This document shows, piece after piece, positions 24,298 through 36,797 of a stretch of 64,000 nt of DNA (position 1 is the first letter of the stretch; each line of letters opens with the position of its first letter). The notes under the pieces are model-generated. The model saw nothing but the letters and a program-made list of their open reading frames with translations, ran no database searches and was not told the origin of the DNA. A program made the position numbers and the translations under genes. Origin of the DNA: Cranoglanis bouderius. Its lineage: Eukaryota > Chordata > Actinopteri > Siluriformes > Cranoglanididae. The stretch is taken from NCBI GenBank assembly GCA_023630585.1, contig CM042544.1, positions 24,776,256-24,840,255 of the forward strand, written 5' to 3'.

Positions 24298-25779
24298 CAA
24301 AAGTACAAAGAAAAGATATTCAATGTTTTCAATGACCAACTTAATTGTATTTTGTAAATATAAACAAATTTAGAATTTGATGCCTTCAACACACTCAAAA
24401 AAAAGTTGGGACAGAGGCAAAATAAGACTGAAACGTTAATAGAATATTCAAATAACATCATTTTGGAAGATCAGGTTGATTGGTAACAGGGGAGGGTATC
24501 AGGATTGGGCATAAAAGGAGCATCCACCAAAAGCTCAGTCTTTGCAAGCAAGGATGGGTCGTGGCTCACCACTTTGTGCCAAACTTTGTGAGACAATTGT
24601 CAGTCAGTTCAAAAATAACATTGCTCAATGCAAGATTGCAAAGAATTTAGGTCTTTCACCATCTACAGTGCATAATACTGTGAAAAGATTCTGGGAATCC
24701 GGAGAAATCTTATTGGGTAAAGGGCAAGTCCGGAAACCACTGTTGAATGTGTGTGACCTTCGAGCCCTCAGGCGGCATTGCCTGAGAAATCGTCATGCTA
24801 CTGTGATAAATATAACCACGTGGGCTCGGGAGTAACACACTTAACACATTCCTCTGCCGCATCCAGAAAGGCAACCCGAAACTATTACGCAAGGAGGAAG
24901 GCACACATCAACTCTATGCAGAAACGCCGCCGAGTTCTCTGGGCCTGAGCTCATCTCAGATGGCCTGAAAAGCAGTGGAAACGTGTGCTCTGGTCAGATG
25001 AGTCCACGTTTCAGCTTGTTTTCGTGAAAAACAGATGTCGAGTTCTTCATGCCAAAGATTAAAAAGACCAACCAGACTGTTCTAAGTGAAAGGTGCAAAA
25101 GCAAGCATCTGTGATGCTATGGTTGTGCGGTGCATCAGTGCCCACGACATGGGTGACATGGGTGGCATTTGTGTGAAGGTATCATTGACGCGGAGGTGTA
25201 TATTGGGATTTTAGACAGACATATGCTGCCATCAAGGCAACATCTTTTCCCAGGAAGTCCATGGTTATTTCAGCAGGACAATGCCAGGCATCATTCTGCA
25301 TGTGCTACAACAGCGTGGTTTCATAGACACAGAGTGTGTGTGCTTGACTGGCCTGCTAGCAGTCCAGATCTGTCTCCTATTGCACATTATGAAGAGGAGA
25401 ATCAGACAGTGGTGACCAAGGACTGTTGAGCAGCTGAAGTCTTGTATCAAGCAAGAATGGGCAAAAATTCCATTTACAAAACTGCAACAATTAGTATCCT
25501 CAGTTCCCAAATGATTAAAAAGTGTAATTAAAAGGAAGGGTGATGTAACACAGTGGTAAACATGCCTCTGTCCCAACTTTTTTTTGAGTGTGTTGAAGGC
25601 AACAAATTCTAAATTTGTTTATATTTACAAAATACAATTAAGTTGGTCAGTGAAAACATTGAATATATTTTCTTTGTATTTTGTCAGTTAATTAAAGTTT
25701 TAAGAGACTTGACAAATCACAGATTTTTGTTTTTATTGCATTTTAGAAAAAATCCCAACTTTTATGGAAACGGGGTTAG
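24298..25779 (+). mobile_element. Tc1-like transposon, family C, left end truncated
   Basis: The right end is complete: GCCTCTGTCCCAACTTTTTT, then TCCCAACTTTTATGGAAACG and GGGGTTAG next to TA. The left end repeats the inner terminal sequence inverted (AAAAAAAAGTTGGGACAGAG) but lacks the outer ~100 bp and begins at GACAAAAGTACAAAG. Inner and outer AAGTTGGGA motifs suggest IR/DR ends. The transposase is degenerate. Confidence 0.85.
24554..25559 (+). pseudogene. Tc1 transposase pseudogene (family C)
   Basis: Starts MGRGSPLCAKLCETIVSQF with a clear helix-turn-helix (CKIAKNLGLSPSTVHNTVKR). The frame breaks after TWARE at about 24835. The catalytic part resumes at 25169 with GILDRHMLPSRQHLFPGSPW, FQQDNARHHSA (second Asp present) and LDWPASSPDLSPI. 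There the expected ENLW is replaced by AHYEEEN, so the catalytic Glu context is damaged. The C-terminus ends in debris up to GDVTQW-stop at 25557-25559. It is inactive. Confidence 0.85.
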
Positions 25780-28700
25780 TACAATTATTCCTGACGTACA
25801 CTGCAGTTACTTCCTGGATTCTTCAGATACAGTAATTCTGGAACTGTACTGGAGGGATGAACACCATTCTTCCAAAAGATATTCCCTCAGTTTATTAGCA
25901 TATATAAGTAAAAAAAATATATATATATTGATAATGTGATAAAGATACAGTATAAAGGAGATACTACTTATCTGTATTATTTACCATGTTTAAGGAGGAC
26001 TGATCATGCTAAGCTGTCTCATGGCATACATATTCACTACTGATCTCAATGAGTGACTCATTGATGCCGTATAGCACACTTGAGAACATGCATCAGAACT
26101 GATTTATTGTTACAAAATCACATTCAGCTTTCTTTCTCTGTAATACTGGTCATATCAGTAAAAGACAGACAAGAGCCAACACCCCCAATAGTGTGGAGAA
26201 AGCAAAGCCTGTGTGTGGTGCTGGAATCAAACTCGGTAAGTTGATTGGACATGACTCTTCTCTGCTTTATCATTACGTCTATGGTGGCAGTTACTTATGA
26301 AACGCTCAAGCGAGCTTCACAGTGTTCTGACAGCAAACAGCTTCTAAATTAGTCTTGGTGCAGTTGGCAGATGCCTCACGATTTCGAAGTAATGAGAGCA
26401 CTACGGTTCATAACCTCTACATAACCCTCCTTATTGGCTAATGTTTGAGATGAGCCAGAAAACTGAACACGTGAAAATAGAAATTGGGGTCAGGTGCAGG
26501 AATCTCTTAGACCCAGTCTCAGGTTTGATATACACTTTATATGCACTGATAAATATATTAATAAGGAAAGCTGCTATGAGACATTTTTGTTCAAACAAGA
26601 ATGAACAAAGAATTTATCACCTCTATGTGGATAATTTACTCTGAATTTGTGAATTGGGGAAAGTTAACACAATGCAAAATTCAATATGAGACTAATGGGT
26701 TTATTTATTTATTTATTTTTAAGATTAACATAACACTTAACATAAGTGCTAGGCAGATGAATGGCAGTTCTACATCTGTGTCATGTGATAATATTGTTAT
26801 ACAAACCTGTCATATGAGAGGATGTATAACTGACTATTATAACACAGGAATGTTATCCTCTGAGGTGTGCAGGATAAATGTGAAAGGTGAACAACAGTCA
26901 CAAGAATCTAAGGCTGACAAACACACTAGGCAGCAATTTCTCAAATTTAAGGTTGCCCACCTGCAAAACAACACTGAAACTAAATCACAGTGACAAACCA
27001 CTTTACTAAAACCAAATCTCAGATGAAAACCACATGCCAATGAATAGCTTTTGACAGAACACATCTGATGCTTGGTTCTAAATGTACCCATTTTGTTGCT
27101 TTATATCCTTCAGGCACACATGCATGGTTTCTCCAGCAGTGAGGGATGAGACTGAGGAGATGTGCTGAAGATGGGCCTGGATGTGGGCTTTGTGTGTGTG
27201 CACTGATCTGGAAGATGTTGGGATCACATCACACAGGGTTGCTTCTCAGCGCTGCTGCTCCCAACTGCAAGCTAAAGGTCTAGTAGATATGTGTAATTTA
27301 TTCTTGTCAGAGTGTGTCCCCTGTGCATATAAATGTAAAACAGCCTGACACTGAAGCAGAATCCTGGTTGCAGAGAAGTTTTGGAGAGAAAATAATACTG
27401 TAACCTAAGCTTTAGTTTAATAACTCACTCATAAATGAATGGTGAATGCGATGTTGTCAATGCCACTTTCATTTTTCCTATGTAAAGGTTTAGGTTTTGA
27501 ATATTATCAGCATACAATGTTTAAATGTATTTTTCTGCATGAATGAATATGAGGAACAGGTCTTGTTTGCCATAGCGCTGAATCTTCTCATACTGCTTGC
27601 AAAATGCCAGTTAATATTAATGTTTCCTCCTGGCACTTGCCAGCTCATGCGTCACAGCCTTCTCTCGATTTGCTTTCAAATCCAAACTCTTCATAATGAA
27701 ATCATAATGCCACAACAAGATGGCAGCACTTGTGTTATCCGTTATCTCCAGTGTACCATACACAAGTGTTTTTTTCCATCTCAGTGATAAGTCAAATACA
27801 GTGTAAATCTGTGAAGCCATTTTCATTGGCTGAAATGTCGCCTTGTTTATCTGGGGTCTACTGTGGAAGGATTGCCTGGGCTCCCCCTAATCCACTGCAG
27901 GAGCGTGGGCAGCCACATTGGGCAGCCATATGAGCAAGGTGTAGGGATGCTTGATCCAGAAGAGAGGCAGATGCTGGCTGCCAGAGTAGCTGCTCAAAAG
28001 GGAGTCTAGGAGGATTGGCATGGCGCAGAGAGGTGGCAAAGGTTCAGACGCAGAAAGCAAAAACCCATCTTGGGCATAAAGGTGCTTAGCAAGCATCTTA
28101 TCTTAATCCACAGTTCCATTCCTTTATAATATGCAAAGTCAATTTTACCCGATCCTAACTTTGTTTTGTCCTTTTCCAGTGCAGGCATATGTTTACTTAA
28201 CTTTCTAGGCATGAACTGAATTCTTGGCGCTCAGACATTTTCATTAATGTTTAATGAGACGGGAAACACAAGCAGAACCATACACATTTCCTCAAGTTTC
28301 ACTGTACAAGCAGTTCAATTAATAATTAATGGGAGTTTCATGACATGAAGGAGGATTGGCAGAGATGCTAAATTAAAGTGTAGATGTGCTGTGGCTTCAA
28401 TTTTTTTTTTTTTAAAATACACATTATACATCGCAAGCTTTCACTCTGCTTCATAAATGTTCAGCAGCTGATTGTCAGTTATGGAGCTTTATGACTGGCA
28501 GCTATGGAGCTTTATGACATGTGGCGTACTGTATATTGATTATGAAAAACATGTTTCTATGTATTATTGAACTGCACTACTTGAAGATTACTTTCAGTAG
28601 TTATTCAGCCAGCTACCCACTTCTCATAACCATTTTTTCACATTTCACAGAAACCTAATTCCAAGGTGGTTTGGTATTTTGAGATTTTACTAATATCTGT

Positions 28701-29022
28701 AATATATTCTCTGCAATCTTTCTACTCTCATGAACGTTTCTCAAATGGCAGAATATTCTATTATTACTACATAATGCACAGCAAGTTGCTCAGCAAGTTT
28801 TAGTTTACAATGTTCCTGGCCAGAGAAATGCATGTTTTGTTTGACATTTATGATGCCTTTCTCTCCACAACCCTGAAAACATTCTCTTTCCCTGGTCATT
28901 CATTTACTGTTTTATTGGCAGCTGTGTCTTTTTATTTACTGATTATCTTACACTAATTATCTCAGTGATAAATTTTTAGGACAGCTCTCTTCCTCACACT
29001 GCAACTATAACTTCAGCAGAAT

Positions 29023-29153
29023 GCGATCCTCAGAGTGATTACTGCCTGTGAAAACTGGTACGAAAATTTTCACCATTAAACAAAAATCTAACCAGACCAA
29101 TTAAGAGGCAAGTTGTTCTGTCAAAAAAAAAAAAAAAAAACCCAGAAGGCAGC
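29023..29153 (+). repeat. Local direct duplication, copy 1
   Basis: Shares ATCCTCAGAGTGATTACTGC, TGTGAAAACTGG, TTTTCACCATTAAACAAAAA and AGAAGGCAGC with 30374-30479. This copy has an extra TTGTTCTGTC plus A run before the last motif. Confidence 0.85.
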
Positions 29154-30373
29154 AGTGCAATGAATATCTGAAAAAGTGCCGAACCTCACATGGTTCATGA
29201 ATTTATCTTAGCTATCTGCCAAACTCGTAAATAACTGCCTGCTCTGTAGCCATGGCAACCCACCATAACTCTAATCATGAAACTTGCAACAGAAAAGCTA
29301 TCCTATCATCTCGACAGAATGGTATGGAGAAAGTATGCACAATTCTCACTTTCCTCCAAATGTAGCACGGATGCAATGGATGCTAAATGAATCACTCTGA
29401 TTATCTGTTTCCCATTAAAAAATAAATAAATATTTTAATGAATGCAAGAACAGCTCTAATGTATTACATGTCTAAACCCCAAATATATGCAAATGTTTCA
29501 CAAAATCTCCACTTGTATTCAGTCCTGAAATAACTCAAATGTTTTGTAAAATTGGAGCCAGTCTAGCCCAAGGAGATTATATTTCTTTCAGGAAAGATTT
29601 TTTTTTTTTTTTTATCATTGTATTGTCTGTTTGCCCAATGCTCCTGTAATGCCAACGAATCTATTTTTTTCCTCACAATTTTATTTTCAGGAAATGAAGA
29701 GGGCCTCTAAACATCTGCATGAACATACAATGACGATCTCATGAATCCAGGTTGAACAGCAGTGCTCTGAATGGCACCCTGAGCCACATGTTAATTAGTG
29801 CTACAGAAAGTTATGCAAATTTCATGAAGACACTCCTCAGGGGATTTCAACTAACGCTAAACTCCCAAAACTTCAGAGTGAGCTTGTGTCTTTTCTGACA
29901 GGAAGAGCAATGGCAGCCGTCTTTAGTGGGGGAAACAAAGGCTTAGACTGAGCTCCTGTGGGAAGACTCCAGCTTGATTTGATTCCTCTTTTTCTGAGGG
30001 TAGCTGTAGATTCTGTGCCTCCTAAGGAGTTGCAAGAGACAGCTGAATAATTTTGCCCAGAGCTTCAACATCCAGATTCAGAGACAGGGAAAACAGAAGA
30101 AATGTTGGTATGTTCATTTTTGTTTGGTATGAGCTTAAAATTATTCAAGGATTGCTGAAAAGCTGTGAAGTTTTAATTTAGGAGATGTGTTGGAGGCAAA
30201 TGAGTAAATCGGCCCAAGCAACAAGCAATACAATGCCCTTTTAATCTTGCTATATGATTTCTCAGCTTGCGGGCAATAATTATCTCCATTGGATGTGACA
30301 GGTATCATTTCTCCTGTGCTTCAGTCAGATAGAACAGCTTTTTGTTTCAGAGCACTGCACTTTAGAACCTCTT

Positions 30374-30479
30374 GCAATCCTCAGAGTGATTACTGCCTGT
30401 GAAAACTGGCATAAAAATTTTCACCATTAAACAAAAATCTAACCAGACCACTTAGGAGGCAAGCCACCTAGAAGGCAGC
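30374..30479 (+). repeat. Local direct duplication, copy 2
   Basis: Nearly identical to copy 1, 1.35 kb upstream. It ends about 40 bases before the Tc1 family D element. Confidence 0.85.
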
Positions 30480-30725
30480 CCATAGGTGGCGCTACAGGCC
30501 ATGCCCAAATTCTACGTGATTTTCCCTCAGTCATTACAATTATTGGCACCCCTATGAATTCATAAGAAAAAAATATATTTGAAGTATATTCCCATTGATA
30601 TGTAACATTTTTTAAGTACACGTGTGTGACTAGGAAGAGGAAATTGTTCAACCATGACTTCCTGTTTCACAGGGATATAAATATTAGGCAACACATGGGC
30701 CAAATTCGCTTAGTCATTCATAATA

Positions 30726-31138
30726 ATGGGTTAGATCAAGGAATATAGCTGTGATGTGCGGCAAAAGGTTGTTGAGCATTGAAAATGCCCATTTCCACCA
30801 TCAGGGCAATAATTAAGAAGTTCCAGTCAACTGGAAATGTTATGAATCAACCTGGAATTGGACGTGTGTCTATATTGTCTCAATGCACTGTGAAGAGGAT
30901 GGTTTGAGTGGCCAAAAAATCTCCAAGGATCACAGCTGGAGAATTGCAAAAGTTAGCTGCGTCTTGGGGTCAGAAAGTCTCCAAAACTACAATCCAAAGT
31001 CACCTACATCACCACAAGCTGTTTGGAAGGGTTTCAAGAAAAAAGCCTCTACTCAAATCCAAAAACCAGTTCAAGTGTATTCAGTTTGCCAGACACTACT
31101 GGAACTTCAAATAGGATCAGGCTCTATGGTAATAAAAA

Positions 31139-31230
<92 letters not shown>

Positions 31231-31766
31231 TTTTAATAAAAAGAGCTTTTTGGCAATAAACACCAGAGGTGGTTTTGGCGCACACAGAGAGGTAGCCATA
31301 TGGAAAAGTACCTTATGCCCACGGTTAAATATGGTGGTGGTCTTTAATGTTTTATAGCTGACATTTTGTTAGGATACATGGCATCATGGACTCTATCAAA
31401 TATCAACAGATATTAAATGAAAACCTGACTGCCTCTGACAGGAAGCTTAAAATGGGCCATGGTCGGATCTTCCAGCAGGACAATGATCCCAAACAATATC
31501 AACACAAAAATGGTTTACTGACCATCAAATTCAAGGTCCTGCCCTGGCCATCCCAGTCCCCTGACTTGAAACCCATAGAAAACCTGTGGGGTGAACTGAA
31601 GAGGAGAGTCCACCAGCATTAACCTTGAAATTTGAAGGATCTGGAGAGATTCTGTATGGAGGAATGGTCTCAGAACCCTTGCCATGTATTCTCCAACCTC
31701 ATCAGGCATTATAGGAGAAGACTCAGAGCTGTTATCTTGGCAAAGGGAGGTAGCACAAAGTATTGA
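30726..31766 (+). pseudogene. Tc1 transposase pseudogene (family D)
   Basis: Starts ATG GGT TAG: the third codon is a stop where the family has Lys, then IKEYSCDVRQKVVE. The DNA-binding domain continues in several frames (AKKSPRITAGELQKLAASWG; HLHHHKLFGRVSRKKPLLKS). After NQFKCIQFARHYWNFK the expected LWSDE motif with the first catalytic Asp is lost, and an (AT)n array lies there. The second Asp is kept in FQQDNDPK. The Glu is kept in WPSQSPDLKPIENLWGEL, although a H-to-Q change gives PKQYQ. The C-terminus ends LRAVILAKGGSTKY-stop at 31764-31766. It is inactive. Confidence 0.85.
31143..31227. repeat. (AT)n microsatellite inside a Tc1 transposase relic
   Basis: About 85 bp of uninterrupted AT replacing or following the first catalytic motif region of the family D transposase. 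Confidence 0.95.
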
Positions 31767-31794
31767 CTAAAAGGGTGCCAATAATTGTTGCACA

Positions 31795-31967
31795 CCTACA
31801 TCTCCTCAGTCTCACACCAAATATTGATTTGATGTAGATTTTTCTTCTGTTCACTCACTCTGCATTTTGTTAATTGATAAATATAAACTATTAACATGTC
31901 TATTTTTGAAAGCATTCTTACTTTACAGCATTTTTTCACACCTGCCTAAAACTTTTGCACAGTACTG
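31795..31967. mobile_element. Tc1 family E terminal fragment, 1
   Basis: The ~170-bp right part of another Tc1 family, ending CCTAAAACTTTTGCACAGTACTG with TA at 31968-31969. It is embedded in the right terminal repeat of family D. Confidence 0.65.
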
Positions 31968-32177
31968 TATATTTAACAAATATATATATATATATATTGA
32001 TAAACCTGTGTTTTGTTTGCGATTGTTTGATATCCATGAGAGCAGAGTATTTTTGTAAATTTTCTGAACAAAAGATCAAAAGGTTAAACAATAAATAAAA
32101 ATTTTCACAGCCTTCTTTGCTTATATTTACCAAAGGTGCCAATATTAGTGGAGGGCACTGTATATACTGTATACATA

Positions 32178-32560
32178 ATGTACTGTGCAAAAGTTTTAGG
32201 CAGCCTATTTTTTTAGTACAAACTTTGTTACAGATTTTTTATTTTATGACGTTTACATTATCAAATCAGTACAAAAAACATTTTAGATTCCCAAAGTTAG
32301 TTTTCTAGCACAAAATTAAATGTTACAGAAAAATGCTTGTATGTCATTAAAGAAAGCAGCATATTATATAAGAGATAACTTTTCAGACAGTAAACACAAT
32401 GAAGGCTGCTGGGTTTTGCTGCAAAAAATAAGAAGCGAGTGCGAAAGTCAAAGTGTCCAGAAGAACTGTGTCTGGTTCTGCAAGATGCTCAATAAAACTT
32501 ACCAGCTCATTTCCTTATAAACCTGCACAATTCATACCGGAGCATTTCTTTGCATGCGCC
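32178..32560 (+). mobile_element. Tc1 family E terminal fragment, 2
   Basis: Begins TGTACTGTGCAAAAGTTTTA, the inverted match of the end at 31945-31967. It then carries coding-like debris (VWFCKMLNKTYQLISL) up to about 32560. The rest is absent. Confidence 0.65.
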
Positions 32561-32577
32561 TCACAGTATTATGTATT

Positions 32578-32583
<6 letters not shown>

Positions 32584-32612
<29 letters not shown>
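32584..32612. repeat. (AT)n microsatellite
   Basis: About 28 bp of AT next to the family E fragment. Confidence 0.9.
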
Positions 32613-32619
<7 letters not shown>

Positions 32620-33897
32620 TATAAAATGTTACATTTGTTACTGTGTGTGTCTATGTGTTCATTTTTCCATTTTTGGGTGTTTGAATGTGTGATTCATGCT
32701 TTTGTAGATATTAATGTGGTAATTCTGTAATTTTTCCCCTATTTTCCTGAAATCTCTTTATTAAAGACACACATGACTGATTTTGGGATTGTGTAGCTAG
32801 TATCTGGGAAAAAAGCTATTTTTAACGCAAGACAGATATGGAAATATATCACACTGTGTAGTAATCACATTTTGGCCTTCCAAAACTGATGTCATTTTCA
32901 AATGTCCACTCATTTACTGAGTGTTCCCCTTACATCAGCTGTGAGTGACACAAGTCTTAGTTTCCTTCACTCCATGTAATTTAACTGGTCACCTGTCCCT
33001 GACAGGAACTCACGCCTGTGGCTGGAATTTGAATAAAATAGTCATTTAAGTTTCATATCTTTATTTATCTTATGCAGTGGTGTAGTCATTTCTTTAGTGT
33101 TTCTACAATGAAAGGTTTTCTAATACACATTTAGTCTAAGATCCACTTTGATTGCAAAATCCCGGCTGACAATGTAATTTAGTGCATGGCATGCTTTAAT
33201 TTTTGTCTGGGAAACCAACTCTCAGTGCACTAAAGCTTTTAAATGTTTTTTTTTTTTTTTCTTTTTTTTCTTTTTGCACAAGCCTTCCATGGCTTAACAA
33301 ATCTCAGTTAATCAATAGATCAATTGACCTAGCATAAATGTATTTTCATTGATTGGCATGATATGTTAAAGTAAAGAAAAAATTTGTTCTAAACAAGTTA
33401 CAAGAAATCATGATGCCCTAAATGTCTTGGGAGTAGATATAACACATTATTAGTTTCTGTTGTTTGTACTGGGCAGGGTCGTTCAGGTTAATTGAGTCTT
33501 ACTTCAGAAAGCTGGCAGAGGACCAGGCATGCTCCCTTTACAGTATATCCATTTAATTAATACGGAATGAGCCAGTGCTAAGTTGAGACAGCCTAATGAT
33601 GAGCAAACAGGTAATAAACAAAAACAAAGGTTTGATTTTCTTGCATTATTTCTATCCATTATTACAGCTGTGAAATCCACCTAAATAACATAAAAATACA
33701 CTGCAATAACAATCTACAGAAACAGATTGTAGCTTCTGCTTTTCTGAATTGGATCAGCAGAAAAAAAAATCTTTGTGTTTATAGTACGTTCACACCATAT
33801 ACAGTACTTAAACTTAAACATCTCCAACTGATAAACATATTACTACTGATAACATATTCAAGATATGTTTTCAAAATATGTATTCAAAATTGTTCGC

Positions 33898-34215
33898 TTT
33901 ACATTTACATTTACATTTACGGCATTTGGCAGACGCCCTTATCCAGAGAAACTTACAGAAGTGCTTTGAGTCTCTATCATCAAATACATCCCAATACTGG
34001 TTCACTGAGTCACGGACTAAAAATACCATCAGTCTAAAAACTCTGTTGACTCACACAACACAATATTTTATTTATTTATTTATTTATTTTTAAATGAAAA
34101 GTGCTAATTTAAGTACTTTAGGAAGAGGTAGGTCTTTAGATGTCGTTTGAAGACTGCCAGTGACTCAGCTGTTCGGACATCTAGGGGAAGTTCATTCCTA
34201 GGTGCCAAAACAGAG
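33898..34215 (+). repeat. Dispersed fish repeat, longer copy
   Basis: Begins with (ACATTT)n, then GGCATTTGGCAGACGCCC, TTATCCAGAGAAACTTACAG and AAGTGCTTTGAGTCTCTATC. It continues through (TTTA)n at about 34066-34093, AGGTAGGTCTTTAGATGTCG and ATCTAGGGGAAGTTCATTCC. These phrases recur in teleost genomes (recalled). The first half matches 16458-16590. Confidence 0.65.
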
Positions 34216-34392
34216 AGGAGTCTTGACATATAACCAATTAGTTGTGGCTTATATACCATTCGTTTGTAGTTTTGTGAAAATGCTGAACAATATAGGCTTC
34301 AAATGTCCCCTGGTGTGTATAAGGCATGTGTAATTTAGTTGACACTTTAACCACTACAGTCACTAAAAGTTAGATTTCAGTATGCCAAAACA

Positions 34393-34434
34393 TTCCATAC
34401 TGGTAAAAGTAGATTTACTTTTACCAGTGTGGAA
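34393..34434. repeat. Perfectly spaced hairpin, 19-bp stem
   Basis: The left arm 34393-34411 (TTCCATACTGGTAAAAGTA) pairs with 34416-34434 with one mismatch, leaving a 4-base loop, GATT. It could be a foldback or chance. The stem is too short for a typical pre-miRNA. Confidence 0.8.
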
Positions 34435-36797
34435 AGCAAAATCCCTAGTTTACCAATATCTGATTGTGAGGATGCTGAGCTAGCTAGAATCTCTCCCATA
34501 CTGTCCCATTTTTTCAGCTGTCCCATCAAATATCTGAAACTGGTCATATAACTGAACACACTCAATTGGCTGGAAATGGTCAGTGCTAAGGTTAACACTG
34601 TGATCAACGTTAAAATTGGGACAATCCCTCATATACTAGCCTGTAGACAGCCAGTTGCCTTGAGTCCTCAGCCACGAGGCCACAGCCGGCATCTAATCTG
34701 TCAGCACTGAGCAAAGTGGCAATATTGCTCTAGTAAAGCAGAGGTGAGTAAATAGACACTTAATCATCTGTCTGTCTGCTAACGCTGCAAGGACATTAGG
34801 ATAGCATGAGACAGCTGCCAGAAAAGCACAGTAGTGCTCTGTATAGTGTGCACATTTAGTTATAGGTAGAGGATGCCACAGGAGGGTTTTTTTCTGTAGT
34901 AGGGCACACCAGTGTGTATATTTAAACCTCTGAGACTGGGCTGGATTCAAATGATCGACCTCTTGGTAGTCTTGGACAGTCCTGCCAGAAACTCTGTAAT
35001 GAGTTTTAGACTCATTCAGTCAAATCTTAAAGCTACAGTGCATAGGATTTTTTAGTTAGAATGAAAAAAAAAAGATAATTGAGTGAGGGGAGAAAAAATT
35101 ATTTATAATATGATGTTCCTGAGCTGCTGTGAGACAATCTTATAATAGTAATTCACAATTTGCTCTTCATCAGGGGTGTCAGGTCGAAAATGGTGGGAAA
35201 TTTGAAGGCATGCATCAAATGCCAGGTCGGATATGTCACATGTCATCAGGTCACAGCTTTAGGAATGAAAGAATTTGGATGGTGACTGGAAGGCAGGAGA
35301 AAGAGAGAATGTAAACAAATGGGAGTGAAAAAGTGAAAGTCATTTTATATTATGCTATAAAAGGAAACAGGTTTCAGGATTAATGGAATATTAGCTTTTT
35401 TCTTGCTGAACAGGTAAGGTGTGTTAAGGTGTGTTCAGGAAGCTACTGAATGATAGATAATCGTTAGGCGATTTATCCTTGTTGTGGAATTTGTATTAAT
35501 GTTAAGTAATTTAACTAGAGAACTCATGATAGCCAGTAATGACAAACAGGAGGTGTTTGGGGAGTTTTTCCATATTTTAGTATATGAAGTTTGGTGATAA
35601 TGTTTAACAGTGAGTGATTGGAACTCTCTGCTTGCAAATGGTTTTAGCAGTTCATGTGCGAACTTTTTGTCAGGCTAGAAAACAAAATATATTTATCAAG
35701 TAGCAACATACATGCAGAATAGACCACATAAAACCAACCAGGTGTTTTAGTTTTGCTCTCCGTGCTATATTTTAGCTGGCTACTGTACAGTTGACGGGCT
35801 AGCTGCGTCTGCTGGCTCCAGAGATGTGCAGAGCCTTGGGCTAACTAACATTATGCGACTAGTTTGTTCTGTAGGATATGTACTGTTTATGAATGAGCAC
35901 AATGTCTAATTATCTCATTTCTAGCATTTCTGCCACATTTCTAACTAGCAAAAACATGCCGCTTTGCTGAGTGACACAATGTTCCAGCAGTATGGGTTGT
36001 TGAACCTGAATGCCATTGTAAAGGCTTTTACTAGCTGTGCCACTTGGGAATTTATAATATAAACACACAAAATTTTATAGCATGAGTATGGATTTATGAT
36101 CTAATAAAATCCTGGGTCTAAATAAAATGTTACCATGAGCATAATCTTTTCACTGAACTCCCTATACATTTTAGGCCAGTTTAATTTGCAGGTTAAGCTT
36201 TAGCCTAGTCTTGGGTTATATTATCAGTAGAGTTCTTGCTTTTCAGTCCAAAATTAATGCGGAACATTGAACGTAAGACTTTGTTAGTGTGTTTGAGTTT
36301 AAATTACTTTTCTCTGCAGTGGACAGAAGTTTTAAGAAAATGGATAAATCACAAATCCCTTTGTACAACGTAATGTAAAAGCCATTATCTCTTTCAAAAG
36401 GGAGGCTGAAAATGACACTCTATTCATGGGCACATTAAAATAAAAGGCTGGTTCCTTTTGGCCCGTTACTTGCACAGAGATGTTCAATCCTGACATTATC
36501 TTCAGTTGGCTACATAAGCCTTTTTTATTCTTCTAAAGGAACAAATGAAAATCAATGGGGAAAAATGTTTCACATGATTAATTTTTTTCCAGCTCAATAC
36601 AGACTGCAATTTCTCCAAACAATTATGAACAATCTAACAACTTTAACACTGTAGCTCCTCTTGACCAATAACAGTGCAGGATTTCATGTGGAAACTTAAA
36701 GATATCTAGCAAGCATTGATTGCCTCTTTCTGTTCAGCTTGAGAAAAGAAAATAAATAAATAAAGTGAACTAAGAGCAACACTCATCTGTGTTTCAG

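Larger units (their letters stand above)
25780..30520. other. Intergenic; local duplication and candidate conserved blocks
   Basis: No gene was recognised. A short AT tract occurs at about 25917-25930 and TTTATT repeats at about 26700-26718. A ~90-bp direct duplication has copies at 29023-29153 and 30374-30479. A complex block at about 29700-30080 includes TTATGCAAAT. Several 60-130 codon open frames show no domain. Confidence 0.55.
30521..32160 (+). mobile_element. Tc1-like transposon relic, family D, with insertions
   Basis: The left end near 30521 carries CAATTATTGGCACCCC. The right outer end is GGTGCCAATATTAGTGGAGG GCACTG, followed by TA at 32161. The inner copy GGTGCCAATAATTGTTGCAC lies at about 31774-31793, an IR/DR-like arrangement. 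The element holds an 85-bp (AT)n array at 31143-31227, and a foreign Tc1 end (31795-31967) sits inside its right terminal repeat. Coding text is degenerate. Confidence 0.8.
32561..36797. other. Intergenic; one dispersed repeat and a hairpin
   Basis: Contains the dispersed repeat at 33898-34215 and a 19-bp-stem hairpin at 34393-34434, both listed. A T-rich tract lies near 33246-33275. Otherwise AT-rich without a gene. Confidence 0.55.
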
